Shown here: piece after piece, positions 1-12,746 of the stretch
How the letters are laid out: each line of letters starts with the position of its first letter
Numbering within the stretch: the first letter of the stretch is position 1
Assembly (NCBI GenBank): GCA_958510875.1
Contig: OY294068.1
Location: 165,266,388 to 165,330,387, forward strand
From: Endomychus coccineus
Taxonomy: Eukaryota; Arthropoda; Insecta; Coleoptera; Endomychidae
Length of the DNA stretch: 64,000 nucleotides
Direction: 5' to 3'
Notes under the pieces: generated by a model
The model's input: only the letters and a program-made list of their open reading frames with translations
Told to the model about the DNA's origin: nothing
Databases searched by the model: none
Made by a program: the position numbers and the translations under genes

Positions 1-1519
1 CTAGTCTTGGTGAGATAACGGAATAATTATTGATCTGGGTGAACTTAAATAACTTTACTGCTTTATGGGAGTAAACCTTCTAATATTGCTTGAACAGATT
101 ATTAATTTAAAAAGCAATTTCAGTCTACTATATTGAGTAAGCTATTATCTAATTGTTCTCTTGCAGATTTCTATATTAATTCACTCATTCTCTTTAAGAC
201 TACCATTTTTTTTAAATATAATTAGGAGTATAAATTGTCATAGCTTCGATAAGTGAACAATTATCCAAATATTCTCTTACAGATTTAAATATTGTATTTC
301 ACTAGTTCTCTTCAAGACTTCAATTTTTTTAATAATTTCGAATATACAATTTAGGAAGATGGAAGATAATATGATCAATTGTGGGATTATATTGATCATT
401 CCTGCTGATTTAGTTATTTGTCACTCGAACTTGTGGCCAAGGTATTGCTCGTATTGGCTTTATCTCAGGGTTTAAACGACCGAGCCGTCTCCATCGTTTT
501 TCCCGTGCCGTGTTGTAGAAACCCCCTGAAATTTTCAATCTGCGTATTGTTTGAAATATTTCCATACTTTAAAATTCAACTCGAATGTCTTTAACCCCCG
601 TTATTTTTAACCCCCATCCCAAAAAATGTTCTTACTCCTTCACTGCTTACCCATTTGCTGATAACCGTTGTCATAGAACTTGCTACATATGCTACTGCAT
701 GGTATTCTACTTTGAAAAATTAATCAGCCTTTTCTAATATATTGGCAGCTACCATGGGGATGGGAAGATGATAGCACCAAGAGTCTCTCAGGCAATCCCA
801 AGAAGTTTCCACTTATATGTGACACATTGTATTTAGAGTCGCTCGGCATCCTGAAATGATCGGTAGAGTGCATTTCAGACTGGAATATTGTAGAGTAATT
901 TACCAGATTCAAATAAAGTTACATAAATATTCCAAATTTGGGTGCCTGGCATGACAAATTCGAAAGGCACCCAAATTATTTGATAACATATTTGACACTG
1001 TTTCAATTGGTTGGATAATTTATAATCATTTCAGAATTTTCAGTTTTCATGTCTGTATATCTAACTTAAAGTATATTTGGCATCAATCATGATCAGATTT
1101 TGGCTAGGGAAGTTGGTTTTGTGCGACACGTTATAACAAAAACCAGATATTTTGGAGGAATGGAGGAAATCAATAAACTGTTCAAATCAGATTGTATTGG
1201 TAAAAGGATATACCTTATACAGATGAACAAGTGCCTACATAATAGATAACTAAAAATAATATGCAACTAAATGCTATCTTAGAATTCATTTTTGTGCGCT
1301 TCATTAAATTGAATTACTATTTACAGCTTTCCACATAACTTCACTGGAGCATCTCCTACCAATAAGTGAAATATGTACAAGTATATTATTAAGCAATCTT
1401 ATAGAAACATTTTCTCCACATTAGGCCACTCCAACAATATTCACCATTGCATATATTTTATCTTTCTGAGTTGGACTTTTGGCACAGCTGCATGAGTATT
1501 GAATAATGTGGAGTTGAAA
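1..1519. other. Region downstream of B4GAT1-like gene, no gene seen
   Basis: AT-rich sequence with only short random ORFs on both strands. No splice-flanked exon, repeat or RNA gene could be supported. It lies 3' of the minus-strand glucuronyltransferase gene, so part may be its downstream flank. Confidence 0.5.
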
Positions 1520-1525
1520 TTTATT
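1520..1525 (-). promoter_or_regulatory. Probable polyadenylation signal of B4GAT1-like gene
   Basis: The minus strand reads AATAAA about 20 nt after the TGA stop codon at 1547-1545. The spacing would give a very short 3' UTR, which is possible for insect genes. Transcript 3' ends would settle it; a later signal could be used instead. Confidence 0.45.
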
Positions 1526-1544
1526 TGCACATATAATTTATAAT

Positions 1545-1742
1545 TCATTTCAATTTGCACCTTCCAAAGTTACCATACATCTCAAATAATCTCTGTGTTA
1601 TAGATTTGTAATGTTCAGAATTAATCAACTGGTGAGGTTTCCTCCACGCCTCATTATTTTTCTTCTTTATACCAGGCCAGTGTACTAAGAATGCACCATC
1701 CAAAATAATGAACTTATATTGTAGAAGGCACATTTCCAACAT
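1545..1742 (-). CDS. B4GAT1: Beta-1,4-glucuronyltransferase 1-like, coding exon 4 (C-terminus)
   Basis: Last coding exon, 65 residues plus a TGA stop. On the minus strand a T-rich tract and TAG acceptor (AG at 1744-1743) precede the exon, which opens in phase 0 and so follows exon 3 directly. The peptide carries FIILDGAFLVHWPGIK and ends in GRCKLK. That resembles the conserved end of the GT49 fold in B4GAT1 proteins, where a cysteine-rich helix leads to a 'D-AF-VH-GIK' segment. The next exon upstream is 8.1 kb away, across an intron full of transposon debris. Identification rests on remembered family motifs plus agreement of phase across all four exons. A LARGE-type GT49 enzyme is the main alternative, but the total length and type II anchor fit B4GAT1 better. 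Confidence 0.85.
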   Translation of the reverse strand: MLEMCLLQYKFIILDGAFLVHWPGIKKKNNEAWRKPHQLINSEHYKSITQRLFEMYGNFGRCKLK

Positions 1743-2207
1743 CTAAAAAATAAAATCAATCAATAGAACTGTTAAATGGAGGGCGGTAGTTGTCAAATAA
1801 TTTTATTTGCATTTTGACTACACGAGAGGAAACCCAATATAATGTTCGGAGAACATTAGCTATTATAATTAGAAAAATAATAAGTAAGTAAAAAAATTTA
1901 TCAGCTTCCGTACTATCCATATTGCAAAAGAAACACATATTCTTGACGAAACAGATTAGTTGAATTATTTATGTACGTATACCTTGTTGTTTACTCCATG
2001 TAGGCTGAAAATGTCTACAATAAATATTATTAATTGATTGGGTACGCTTACAACGATTATTTTCGTTGAATTCGTTATATGTAATTTTAAGATCTCACTC
2101 ATATCACAAGTGGCAGTTTGAATGAACAATTTTTTTAGGTAATGACTGCCCTCTTCATTTTCTCCTCATTATTAACTTTCCTTTCAAACTAACTTAATAT
2201 CCATATA

Positions 2208-2951
2208 CCGGGTGTCCCAGTATACATGTTCCAATGGATTATCATTTCAAAAGATAAAAATTTGAAAATTGTATGCTCTGCAATTCGTTCAAAGAACCTT
2301 TAACTGAGAAAAACAAAAATTGAAAGTCACTTCCGGTTTTACCGGACATTGACTTTTTTATTTCAAATAGCACCCTGTATATTTTTTGCAATTTTTGATT
2401 TCTACTCAAAATTATCTTTCCAACGATGCATCACTATCAAAGTTACAATCAAATGTATTCAAATGTTTCCATGGCACACTAAGGTTTTCATTTGAGAATT
2501 ATTAATTCTTCCAGTTCTACTACAATTCTAATAATTTGAAATTTGACGTTCTCTTCATCATCTCGAATGCAAAATTGTTCATGAATTATCAATTATTATT
2601 GAAGTCAAAATCAAGATTACACAAAATATCGTAGCCTACTGAAATTCTTTCAATTTGAAATTTCAATTGAAGTTTTCTCCATCAAAACAAATGTAAAATA
2701 CAAAAGTGTGATACATCGTTGGAGAGATAATAATTTGGAGTAAAAATCAAAAATTCCAAAAAATATACAAGGTGCTATTTGAAATAAAAAAGTCAGAGGA
2801 GTCACTTCCGGTCAAACAGGAAGTGACTTTCAATTTTTGTTTTTCTCAGTTGAAGGTTCTATGAACGAATTGGAGATCATGAAATTTTCAAATTTTTATC
2901 TTTCGAAATGGCTGAGATAATCCATTGGAACAGGTATACTGGGACACCGGG
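2208..2951. mobile_element. Foldback MITE with long inverted arms, flanked by TATA
   Basis: The ends are inverted copies (CCGGGTGTCCCAG at left, complement of CCGGTGTCCCAG at right), each bordered by TATA. The arms run inward for more than 130 bp with a few mismatches; both contain the complement-matched blocks for AAGTCACTTCC and CAATTTTTGTTTTTCTCAG. There is no coding capacity, so this is a non-autonomous element. A second element with near-identical tips lies at 55721-56578. It sits inside the last intron of the glucuronyltransferase gene. Confidence 0.8.
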
Positions 2952-2995
2952 TATATACAGGGCCGTATAAGAGAAGGGGTTCTGGAAGTTCAGAC

Positions 2996-5404
2996 ACCCC
3001 CTACCCTTAAATGACAGAGATAGGGGAGTCAAGTTCTGAGATTTCCATCCCAATTGGAAAAGTTGAATTCGAAAGAGACGTTTTCGATAATCGGATTCAG
3101 GTTATGAGTGATTCTAATCATGGAAAAACTAAAAACCTAAACAAACATCACTGTAGCAATTTTTCAAAAAAGTATAACTATTTCCAAACCTGTATGTAAT
3201 AAATACCTCACTATAAATAAATGTTGATGTACTAATTGACCCAGTCGTTTTAATACATATATTTTTATATTTTCATCAAGTAGCATGTTCTTGTGGTGCC
3301 GTAAGTATTTCATCCACTGTAATTTAATTATGGTATACCTGCTTACGAAATGAGCGTAAATAAAACCTTCCCACCCTCTCAATAACGGTGTCCTCTCTAT
3401 AACGGCCACTTTTACAGTTCAAATGTGTGACCGCTATTTAGACGTTTTACTGTAGTCTATTTCTATTGTATCAATAATGGATAATTATGTATTGCTTGCA
3501 CAAGAGACAGCTTATCTTTTTAATTCAATTTGTTAAAGGCTCAAAAATCATTGAAGAAAGTTATCAAAATTTTAGTATTACAGATTTAAATGTGTTCTAT
3601 GTTGATTGAAGATATCAGATGAGGGCTGCTGTAGCATTGATTATTTGAAGAATATACTGAATTTACTTAACAATTTATCACTTGTAAGTACTGCGTTTTT
3701 AATTATACGAGTACTTAATTTGAATATGAAATCTATCCAGCTTCACATCATATATTGAGCTATTTTATAAATAACCAAGACATAAAAATAATCAATGTAT
3801 ATATTTCATTCAGCTTGGGTTTAACACGTTTTAAATACGCAGCCAATGTGAGATTATGAAATGGAAATACAAGATCACGAAATGACTCAAAAAAAATTTA
3901 ACATACTACACGAAACCAAAAATTAGCCACATAAAACCTTTTTTTCGAAGGCTGTATAATTTGAATTTGTATTTGCAACTTCCAATTTGAAACGATTTTA
4001 CTTTAGGAATAAAAAAAATTTCCGCTACTCTCGCCTTTGCCAGAGACCTACTCCCTTCCGGATCCTGGCTGACTATTTGGATGTTCCCAAGTTCAATCCT
4101 CACCAATTTCCAAGCTAGATACGTTATGTTATGTTGAGATGAAACTTCACAGAATCCCCATGTTCATGAGGTCTCAGCTATACATATTTTGAAAACATTC
4201 TGTATGTATATACGCAAATCAGGTGAGTGAGAGTTTTCCCGTCAATTAAATTATATAAAACTAACGTTTTTCGAAGCATTGTTTGTCATTTTAATTCAAA
4301 CTAAAATCATATTCTTATTGTTATTTACTTTAATGTTGGGCCAATCATTGAATAAGTGATTCACACGTCATCAATTATCGCCAATAATATCCAGGTTAGT
4401 CTCAATTCAATTAAAAACAAATAGCTAATTAATCAACAATTGACTGATTGATTAACTTGTTTTCGCAAATCAGACCTAAACAAACTGACTATGTCCTAGT
4501 TATGTCCTATTATGTACTCTGTACAGAGTTTATAATAATATGATTTACATCAAACGCGCCTATATTTGTCAACCGTTTATCTTGATATGTTCTATATTCA
4601 TCACAGTTGCAGCACTGCACCATAACAATCCAATGAAAAACACATTCAAATTACTCTAACCTCTCCAGAGTTTTGACAAGTTTCTTCTGTTTGCAAATCT
4701 AGTGAAAGTAGGAGACTAAAATTCTTTTAGACTCAATAGAAATCTTCATTATGTAACAACACTTCAAACTATTCACTTAATGACTAAACTCAGTCGATTC
4801 GCTGTTAGATTAAATCCTCTTTTACAAATTTTCACATTACTTCCTTTTTGTGGGAATGCCACATTTATCCCCTAACCCTTTTCACTTCATTACTGAATAA
4901 TCTCTCAATAAACAGATGTGATGTAACGTTTCAATTATACCAATTTTATATTTTTGAAAATGAATGCTACTATTCGTTTTATTTTTCAAATGATACAACA
5001 CATTAAAAACTGCTATACTAATACCGTTTCTTGACAATGAAATATTAAGCAAGAAACAATTTCAGTGTTCCTTTTGAACGGTATCAATTGGAAAAAGAAA
5101 TAAAAAGTTACCATGGCAATGTTACTTTGGTATGAGACGCCTTAGCGCAAATTGTTGTGTGTTGACGTTCCGATTTCGTCAACTTCAAATCAGAAATATT
5201 GTTTATTTAACAAAAATGTAAAATAACAGTTCTGTAGTAATGATTGGTTACGGAGATAACACAGGAACACAGAGTCTTAAACAACATGTGGCACACCATT
5301 TTAAAGATATGTCGATTCTCTTTACAAACATGCTGAAATTTTCTGCGTTGAAATTAATATAAATAACCTGTAGGAAGTGTCGAAAAAAAAAAGGTTTCAA
5401 AAAA
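2996..5404. other. Intronic sequence, no feature recognised
   Basis: Part of the 8.1-kb intron of the B4GAT1-like gene. It is AT-rich with scattered short ORFs. The stretch just right of the MITE (2960-3200) reads GAAGGGGTTCTGGAAGTTC then an ATG-led 62-codon ORF. It may be a fragment of another repeat, but no domain can be assigned. Confidence 0.4.
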
Positions 5405-6470
5405 GTTTTAACTAATTAATTGTTCAAATTTATACCCATTTACTTCCATACAGTGATAAAATATTTCTTCAACATTTTTCCAAACATTTTGTAACGTTTC
5501 AGGGATTATTTCATCACAAGCTTCCACTATTCGGTGGCGAAGATCTCTTAAAGAGCTAGGTTTCGTTGTACAAGACTTTTTAAATGACCACATAAGAAAA
5601 AGTCTAACGGTTTTAAATTTGGCGATCTTGAAAGCATTCAATAAATCCCCTCCTACCAATACAAAGTTCGGAAAAATGTTGATTCAAAAAACCATGTTCA
5701 GAAGCTGCAACAGTGTGGCGAAGCGCCAGCCTGTTTAAAAAACACATCATTCTCTGAAATCTGATCGTCGTTTCCAAGAATCTTCATGATGCGAAAGTAG
5801 ATGCAGTCTTGAAGCAAATGGAGGTAATATCAACCCGTTAAGTTATCAACAATATAGTTTCCCAAAATCCCACCTCATACATTCAACTTTTCTAGGTACT
5901 GTGAATGATGTTCTCTCATAATTCCAGGATTCAAATCACTCCAGTATCTGCAATTACTTCTATTCACGTAACAATAAATAAACAACGTGCATTCGTCAGA
6001 GAAGCATGTGGAATATATAAAATTGGGGTTGTTCAAAATTCATTCACTACTCTCCTCACAAAATTAAACTATTGTACAAGATGAATCTTATGGGGATGGA
6101 ATTGAGTGTTTTTTAATATTCTCTGAAGACTACTAGGTGGAATTCCTGTAGTTGCTTCTAATTTTCTGGTGCTTGAAGTGATCCAGTTCAACATGTCCTA
6201 AAATTGTAACCTGTGCAGTCTCGTTTGTAACAGTGTGTTGTCTTCCATGTCTCCATAAACTTAGATATCAAATTTATCACTTAGGGATGGCTGAGATTTT
6301 TATAGGGATGCCTTCCATTGAAAATTCTTGTAGTTCCCCGACCCATTTCATTGTATAGGGTGACAATTTCAATTATCTCTGGAGTGATGTAAACCATGTT
6401 GATTTGGATCTTTTTTTGGATCTTCAAAATAGCGAATAATAACAAATCAACGATTGTCACTACCAAGACA
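5405..6470 (-). pseudogene. Tc1/mariner-superfamily transposase relic (DUF4817/DDE_3 type)
   Basis: Reading the minus strand across frames gives, in order: an N-terminal helix-turn-helix-like piece (EIIEIVTLYNEMGRG then FNGRHPYKN, near 6400-6290), CFSDECTLF and NRSNCRYWSDLNPG (near 6010-5930), a decayed FKQAGASPH (family FQQDGA-PH, near 5720), LKPLDFFLCGHLKSLV (near 5600), and a C-terminal ETLQNVWKNVEEIFYHCMEVNG. That is the domain order of DDE_3 transposases common in insects. Several stops and frameshifts interrupt it and the second catalytic Asp is replaced, so the copy is dead. Terminal repeats could not be delimited. It lies in the B4GAT1-like intron. Confidence 0.75.
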
Positions 6471-7188
6471 ATTCTGTTTAGCGTGAAATCGGAACAAAAA
6501 ATTTTTTGCAGTTTAATTCTCTGGTGAGTCTATTATTATTTTAAGTCTCCTTTTCTGTTTATACCTCAACACTTCCAACAGGTCTTTTACATTAATTTCA
6601 AGGCAGAACAAAAAAATGAACAGTTTTTATTAGATAAAAACGAATAACATAGAACATGTTTAATGTTCTTTCTTCCCAACAAATAAAAAAGAATAAATTG
6701 ATAATTTTGAACAAGGTCCACGTCATCAGTAGACTGTCTTATATAAATGTGGTCACAGTCACGTATACACTCCTCTACGCTCGGTTGCTTCCGCGCTCGC
6801 TCGGCGCTGGTATGAGAGAAGGGGGAGCCTATTGGTCTCGACCATAGACCTATTATCCTAAGGAGACAAAACATCTGATTCATAAAACTCCATTTGACTT
6901 GTCGCAATGATTACATGAAGTATGACAAAGAAAACCAATGGTCCTTTTTGTCGTCGAGTCATAATTACTCCTTATTGGCAACGCTGTAACTATGATTGAA
7001 AACTTGGTACTGTAACGAAGCGTCGTTACTAATTAATATTATTGCCCAAGTAAGTCACCTCTACCGAAATAAAGGAATCAAACTTTGTTACACTATGTGT
7101 ATAAAAACAAGACAGCAGAGTGTAGCTCCTGATAAGCGAGTCCGCGTTCCGGCGACATTCTCAATGACATGACGTGTCAACTTCAGAG

Positions 7189-7197
7189 TATAAAAGG
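7189..7197 (+). promoter_or_regulatory. TATA box upstream of the tandem array
   Basis: TATAAAAGG, a near-consensus core promoter element, lies about 150 bp before a ~120-bp tandem array. It sits in a locally GC-richer stretch (GTCCGCGTTCCGGCGACATT). It would drive plus-strand transcription through the array. Support is by motif only. Confidence 0.4.
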
Positions 7198-7344
7198 AGG
7201 CCGGTCTCCCATCTAAAAATGACTTGCGAGGAGACCACCGTAGCTGAAGCAGCAAACCCGAGATACCGAAAGTAGAGTTTTTCCATTTAATCCGATAAAT
7301 GGAGAGTAAGTATATTCTCGACTTTGCTAACTAATAATTTTTCC

Positions 7345-8110
7345 GTAAAGATTCAATTGCCGAATTTACATTTCAATAATTCTAGAAAACAGTCCAGTGT
7401 TGACGATTGTTTTTCCTGAATATATTGGGAAACGCCGTACTGTTCATAATTAATTATTATTTTCCGTCACTATTTGAATCTGAATTTACATTTCAATAAT
7501 TCTAGAAAACAGTCCAGTGTTGACGATTGTTTTTCCTGAATATATTGGGAAACGCCGTACTGTTCATGATTAATTATTATTTTCCGTCACTTTTTGAATC
7601 TGAGTTTATTTCGATAATTCTAGAAAACAGTCAAGTGTTGACGATTGTTTTCCTGAATAGATAGGGAAGCGCCGTACTGTTCACAATTAGTTATTATTTT
7701 CCGTCACTATTTGAATCTGAATTTATATTTCAATAATTCTAGAAAACAGTCCAGTGTTGACGATTGTTTTTCCTGAATATATTGGGAAACGCCGTACTGT
7801 TCATAATTAATTATTATTTTCCGTCACTTTTTGAATCTGAGTTTATTTCGATAATTCTAAAAAACAGTCAAGTGTTGACGATTGTTTTCCTGAATAGATA
7901 GGGAAGCGCCGTACTGTTCATAATTAGTTATTATTTTCCGTCACTATTTGAATCTGAGTCTATTTCAATAATTCTAGAAAACAGTCAAGTGTTGACGATT
8001 GTTTTTCCTGAATATATTGAGAAGAGCTGTTCCGTTCATGATTTAATAATATTTTCCGTGAAGAATCAATTTTTGTTTTAATTTTCAATCAAATTCTACG
8101 AGACGATTCA
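7345..8110 (+). repeat. ~120-bp tandem repeat array, six units plus a degenerate one
   Basis: The anchor TCTAGAAAACAGTC (with variants) recurs at 7381, 7501, 7619, 7738, 7856 and 7973, then decayed near 8094. The spacings are 120, 118, 119, 118, 117 and about 121. Each unit also carries GTGTTGACGATTG, CCGTACTGTTCA and ATTATTTTCCGTCAC. Units alternate between two variants (ATATATTGGGAAACGCC and ATAGATAGGGAAGCGCC), which suggests duplication of a two-unit block. No ORF crosses the array. Confidence 0.9.
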
Positions 8111-8699
8111 GTGTTGACAGTCGTTTCATATGAATGCAATGATGAATACCAGTTTAGTTAACAATTAAGAATTTCCGTAAAGAGATTGAGTTCCATTTCA
8201 AGTTAGGGATTCCCCGTGAACAATTTAATAGTAATTTGTTCTTCCGAACACTGATTCCGTATTTCTATTAAACCAAAAGATAAACCGAGGCGTAATAAAT
8301 TGTCATAAGGAGAGACACAGTAGTACACGGGTGCTTGGTCACCTCTCAAGTAAACAGATTTCCGAGTCGAATTCAGGAAGACGTGTACAATCTGATATTC
8401 TCATTTCTTACATCGTGTTAGGGTATATTGACCTAATCGAGATACTAGCTGTTAGTGAGCCTGATAAAAAAAACTTTCGCGGAATCATTTGGATTTAATA
8501 ATCGAATAGCGTATATCATATAGGGATGACCGAATATCACTGTCTTATAAATGTTGTCATTTCCAATGAAAACTCTGTATAGATATTTTGATTGTTGATA
8601 ATTGTATATAATATTGTAAATAGTTAATGATTTATTTCTGTCAATAAATAGCTACAAAGGTTTGTCATCATTTTATTCAAGGCAAAGACATTATTCTTC

Positions 8700-9885
8700 T
8701 GTAGGAAGAGCATCTCTCAAATACCAACCACAAAACTAAACTAGAAGAACTCTGACCTTCTTACTTGTAAGAAACCCAGGCAGGTCTGCTAAGGTACATG
8801 ACCGTACCGTAACCTTAGGGGACAACTAATCTTCCACCAAAATTAGTCATTTGGGCGGGAGTTGGTTACAGTACTACTTGTAAGGCAACACCGCTTCGAA
8901 ATAGCTACGAGAAATACGGATGCTGTCAAATTGCGTAGTACAGAACAAAGTCCCCATCCATAAAAGGTGCGCGGCGTTGTCGCCTTCTGAACAAATAATG
9001 CAATGGAATCGAATAGTTCTATATTCAAAAATTTCAATATTCTATAATTCGATTGTATATTCCAGGTTACCATAAATTATGGAATATTTTTCAGGGAAAA
9101 TGACATTTCAACAGTATCGCTTCTAATATAACCAATAAATAATGCTATGGACGTTTTTATAATAATTACAAATCTCAATCCGGCACACAGAACCACTAAT
9201 CTGGCAACAGCGCATTCCATACGGTCATACTTGTAATATACAGCGGTCTGAGTGGCCCGAAATCTTGGCAATGTCTGATCGTGTTTAAATTTAAACAATT
9301 CTGTCTCCTTACGATAATAGGTCTATGGTCTCGCGTAACGCTTTCCATCAATTAGGTCCTCGGTAAAAGCATATTCTATGTTAAAAGTTTCAGCATGTTC
9401 ATAAATAGAATCGAAATACCTTTAAAATGATGTGCCACTTGACCCCCGTGTCATTTGAGATTATTGAAGGGGTTGACACCTGGTTTGGGGGATGATCCTC
9501 CATCCATTAATTTACGATCAAAAGATGTCTCCTTTGAACGCGAAATTGCCTTATCTCGGGGTTTTTCGGAAACACCTCTTCCATTGAAAGTGGACTGTTT
9601 TAATTGGACTACGCTGTAGGTACATATAAGACATTGGATAAGAGTTTATTACACAAAGTTATTATTGTACCTTTGTTTGTTCATAATCAGGTTTTTTGAT
9701 TATTAGACATGCCTATTTTCACATCTGTTATAAATAAAAAGGTATATTTTCACTCAGGCAGACACAACTATAAGACTTATCATCGCCATAAAATATTGTC
9801 ACTGGCGTAAATTAAATCAGCTTCGACACGATTTCTCATTCTGATAATAAATTTATTGTGATATTACTATCCTTCGGTTACTCAC
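8700..9885. other. Intronic sequence, no gene seen
   Basis: Remainder of the third coding intron of the B4GAT1-like gene. The only structure noticed is a ~30-bp segment near 9303-9334 that is the inverted copy of one near 6838-6868. Confidence 0.4.
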
Positions 9886-10011
9886 TTGGGTCATTTTGTC
9901 TTGCATTCCTTCCCAGGATAATTCTTCGCTATAAAAAGGCTCTTGTTTAGTGCCGATATAGATGGGCTCCCATCTATGGAAAGGATATTCTCGTTTAACT
10001 GTAATATAGGG
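9886..10011 (-). CDS. B4GAT1: Beta-1,4-glucuronyltransferase 1-like, coding exon 3
   Basis: A 126-nt exon of exactly 42 codons, phase 0 at both ends. The acceptor is a poly-T tract then CAG (AG at 10013-10012). The donor is CAA|GTGAGT (GT at 9885-9884). The peptide holds REYPFHRWEPIYIGT followed by LSWEGMQDKMTQ. The 'FHRWEP-YIG' and 'Y-E-LSWEG--DKM-Q' pattern is characteristic of the catalytic half of B4GAT1-like GT49 enzymes. It continues in frame into exon 4 (MLEMCLLQYKF). The neighbouring introns are 2.7 kb upstream and 8.1 kb downstream. No stop or frameshift is seen, so this is a functional exon rather than a relic. Confidence 0.87.
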
Positions 10012-12746
10012 CTGTAAAAAAAGGAATTGGAAGATTTCATTATTAGGATAACAGTACACGTAATACACTGAATAATAAAAGAGGTATTCTCGTTGTTATA
10101 TACACTGACTATTATAGTCTTCTGTTTTAAATATTATCTAGTTGTCTAAATTATAAAAGAAATTATTTACCAAGAATTAGGAAACGGCAATATGTTCACT
10201 GATGTCAACTATACGCATATCGGAAGTTATAATTTTTCTAAATGTCATCACAATTTTAAAAGTAATTTTGCTTTTCTCCGATAGTAAAATGAAGTCAGTT
10301 ATCATGAGGTGGAAATTTATACATACAAGAGTAAATTCATAAATCGAACATTGATGTCTATTTTTGTTTTCTCCCCTCAAACCCATGGCAAAACTATTTG
10401 ATCTGGTGTCCCTGTATGGCGTTCTTCAAGATTAAATACTATCCAACAAAGTAGTATCTACATTAGTGATGGTTAAAATGCCTAAGTATTTTGATTATAA
10501 CAGGCTAGCTCCCTCTTTACATAGTAAAGAGGGTGTAATATAATAATAAGGGATTTATCTTTAATGAATCTTAAAGCAGATAAATCCGAGAGATTTCTCA
10601 ATTTGTTTGATTAATCACCTGTCACCTATTTGCAAGGCATATAATGGATTATGAACAATAGTGTGACGATATGAATATCTCTAACAGGAGAGGTATTCAC
10701 AGATTAGAATAGCGTACCTATTAGTTTAGGTTAGTCCAAAGTCAAGCTTATAATGATTTAATAGTTAGTCTAAGTAATTAAGTATTAGTATCTTAGTCTT
10801 GTGACTACTATCTAAAGGGTTATTATTTAAAAGTGTAAGCATTACCTAATAAACCACTAAAACCTACGATGGTATAATTGTACCCTACCAAATTTTCCTC
10901 CAGAACCTGAACCCTTAACAATGGGAGCACAATAAAGGATTTGTCACACATACCTGTTAATGAGATGACACTCCCATTGTTTAAACCTATAGTCTACACT
11001 TAAAGGATTCTAAGAAGAAGTTTTGACACGGGTCTTAGATAAAATTCTTCTAAAAAGTGGTGTTATAGTTTGGTAGAGTAAAATACAGCATTATCTTCCA
11101 GATTGTTGAAATTGTTTTTCTAACAGACCAGTCTTCTGGTCATATTGAAGAAGCTTTTGAATATCGATTCTGACTTAGAGAAGAGGAGAGCAGTAGTGGA
11201 GAATATAACTAATAACTATAAACTATATTCTCAACAATATCCAGGGGGTGCAAGATTTTTTTATTTGGTGACATTGGTATTGTTCAAATCGTGTGGAGTG
11301 CGCAGGTAATTTTACTTGCATTATTTCAAGGTGCTTTAAATATAACTTCCAAAATTTGGAGAATTAAACTGAAGCTTAAATGAAACTTGTAACATTCAAT
11401 TTAGAATTAACTATTGAATTTAACTGAATATTTTAATAATAAATAATTTAACTATTTATACTTTGTATTATTATATTATTTTAGAATTAAATTCTCAATT
11501 ATAAATATGAATAAATTTGTTGTATTCGAAAACCATAAAAATTCTATAAATTAATTAATGAAATCACAAAGAATTGGAATAAAAAATTATAGAAATAAGC
11601 TTCTAAAATTTCGTCTAAAAAACGATAAAGATAAAAAATTTAAGCTCAAATAAAATCTTATTTCCTAATAAATACATAAACGTATTTTATTCATTTTAGA
11701 ATTTCAATTATACTGGTAAATATAAAAGAAGTCACATATTTATCAAAGAATTTGTAAATTTGAATGAAATTTATAATTTTCGATAAATATGTTTCTATGT
11801 AAAGTTAAAAATTTCATCTAAAAATGTTGAAAAAGATAATTTCTTACTTTAACAAAACTTTATTCAATTAGATAAAAATAAATATAAAGTTTATCAATAA
11901 AATTCTTAAAGTAATTAATTGAACTATTTGAATAATAATAATAAATAATTTATATTTTATAAAATAAATATAAATCTTAATCATAATTGATGAATGAATC
12001 AAAAATTTTATTAATATTCCAAAACGTTTGTACCTAACCTTTTTTTCATTCAATATTCATCCTAAGTTTTATTTCAACGAGAAAAAATATTGTTTATGAA
12101 ATAAAATAAGTTTGAAAATCCCCTACAAATATTTAATGAATAATGAAATAATTTTAATTTCCTATAACTGATAAATTCAACTAGATATTTCTATAATAAA
12201 TAATTCCCTACAAATTATTTTGAAATTCAATTCTTAATTATAGATATAAATAAATTTGTTATATTCAAAAACCGTAAAGTTTTAATAAATTTATTAATAA
12301 AATTACTTTTAAAAATATATAGAAATATTCCTTCAAAATTTCATCCAAAAAACTATAAAGATGGCATTATCAAAGCTAAAGTTGATATAAGTAATATCTC
12401 GAAAGTATCGAATACCTAAAAAAAGGTGTTGATCAAGAAAATTTTGAAACACTGGTGGAGAACATGGCTACCTCCTCTATCTCAACAAAACCCAGCAGAT
12501 GAAGGAGTTGTTGAACAAAGTTGTTAATTTGGTCACCGTTTCCTTGTTCGAATATATGACATTGTCATGGAGACCATGTCTTTCAGGTGCTTGCGAATTC
12601 TGACAGGCAGGCATGTGTGCATCTACACAATCGTAGATTTACCCTGACCCACACTTTGTGTGCTGTCCAGATTTCTTAAATGTGTTCATGTGATAGGACG
12701 TTTGAGATATACCTCTGATACTTTATTTGTTTAATATTGTACATAC
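10012..12746. other. B4GAT1-like intron 2, including a very AT-rich block
   Basis: Intron between coding exons 2 and 3. A short hairpin (CCCTCTTTACATAGTAAAGAGGG) lies near 10512-10534. From about 11340 to 12430 the sequence is extremely AT-rich, with repeated TAATTAA/AATAATAAATA words and no usable ORF. No mobile-element termini were recognised. Confidence 0.5.

Larger units (their letters stand above)
7011..8690 (+). mobile_element. Possible solo LTR or LTR-like promoter block
   Basis: The block opens with TGTAACGAAGCGTCGTTAC and contains a strong TATA box (7189-7197). It carries a ~120-bp tandem array and, near 8643, AATAAA before a T-rich tail. A TG start, internal promoter, downstream poly(A) signal and absence of ORFs would fit a solo LTR. 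The 3' boundary and a target duplication could not be fixed: CA-type ends near 8655 and 8690 are both possible. A non-coding RNA gene or another repeat family remains possible. Confidence 0.35.

Noticed and set aside
6656..6847. 63-codon plus-strand ORF in a GC-rich patch
   Set aside because: No family, no splice signals, and an equally long frame on the opposite strand.
7011..8797. Fully delimited solo LTR with GGTAC duplication (7006-7010 and 8793-8797)
   Set aside because: A 5-bp match over this distance is expected by chance and the implied 3' end is not a CA end, so the boundary was not claimed.
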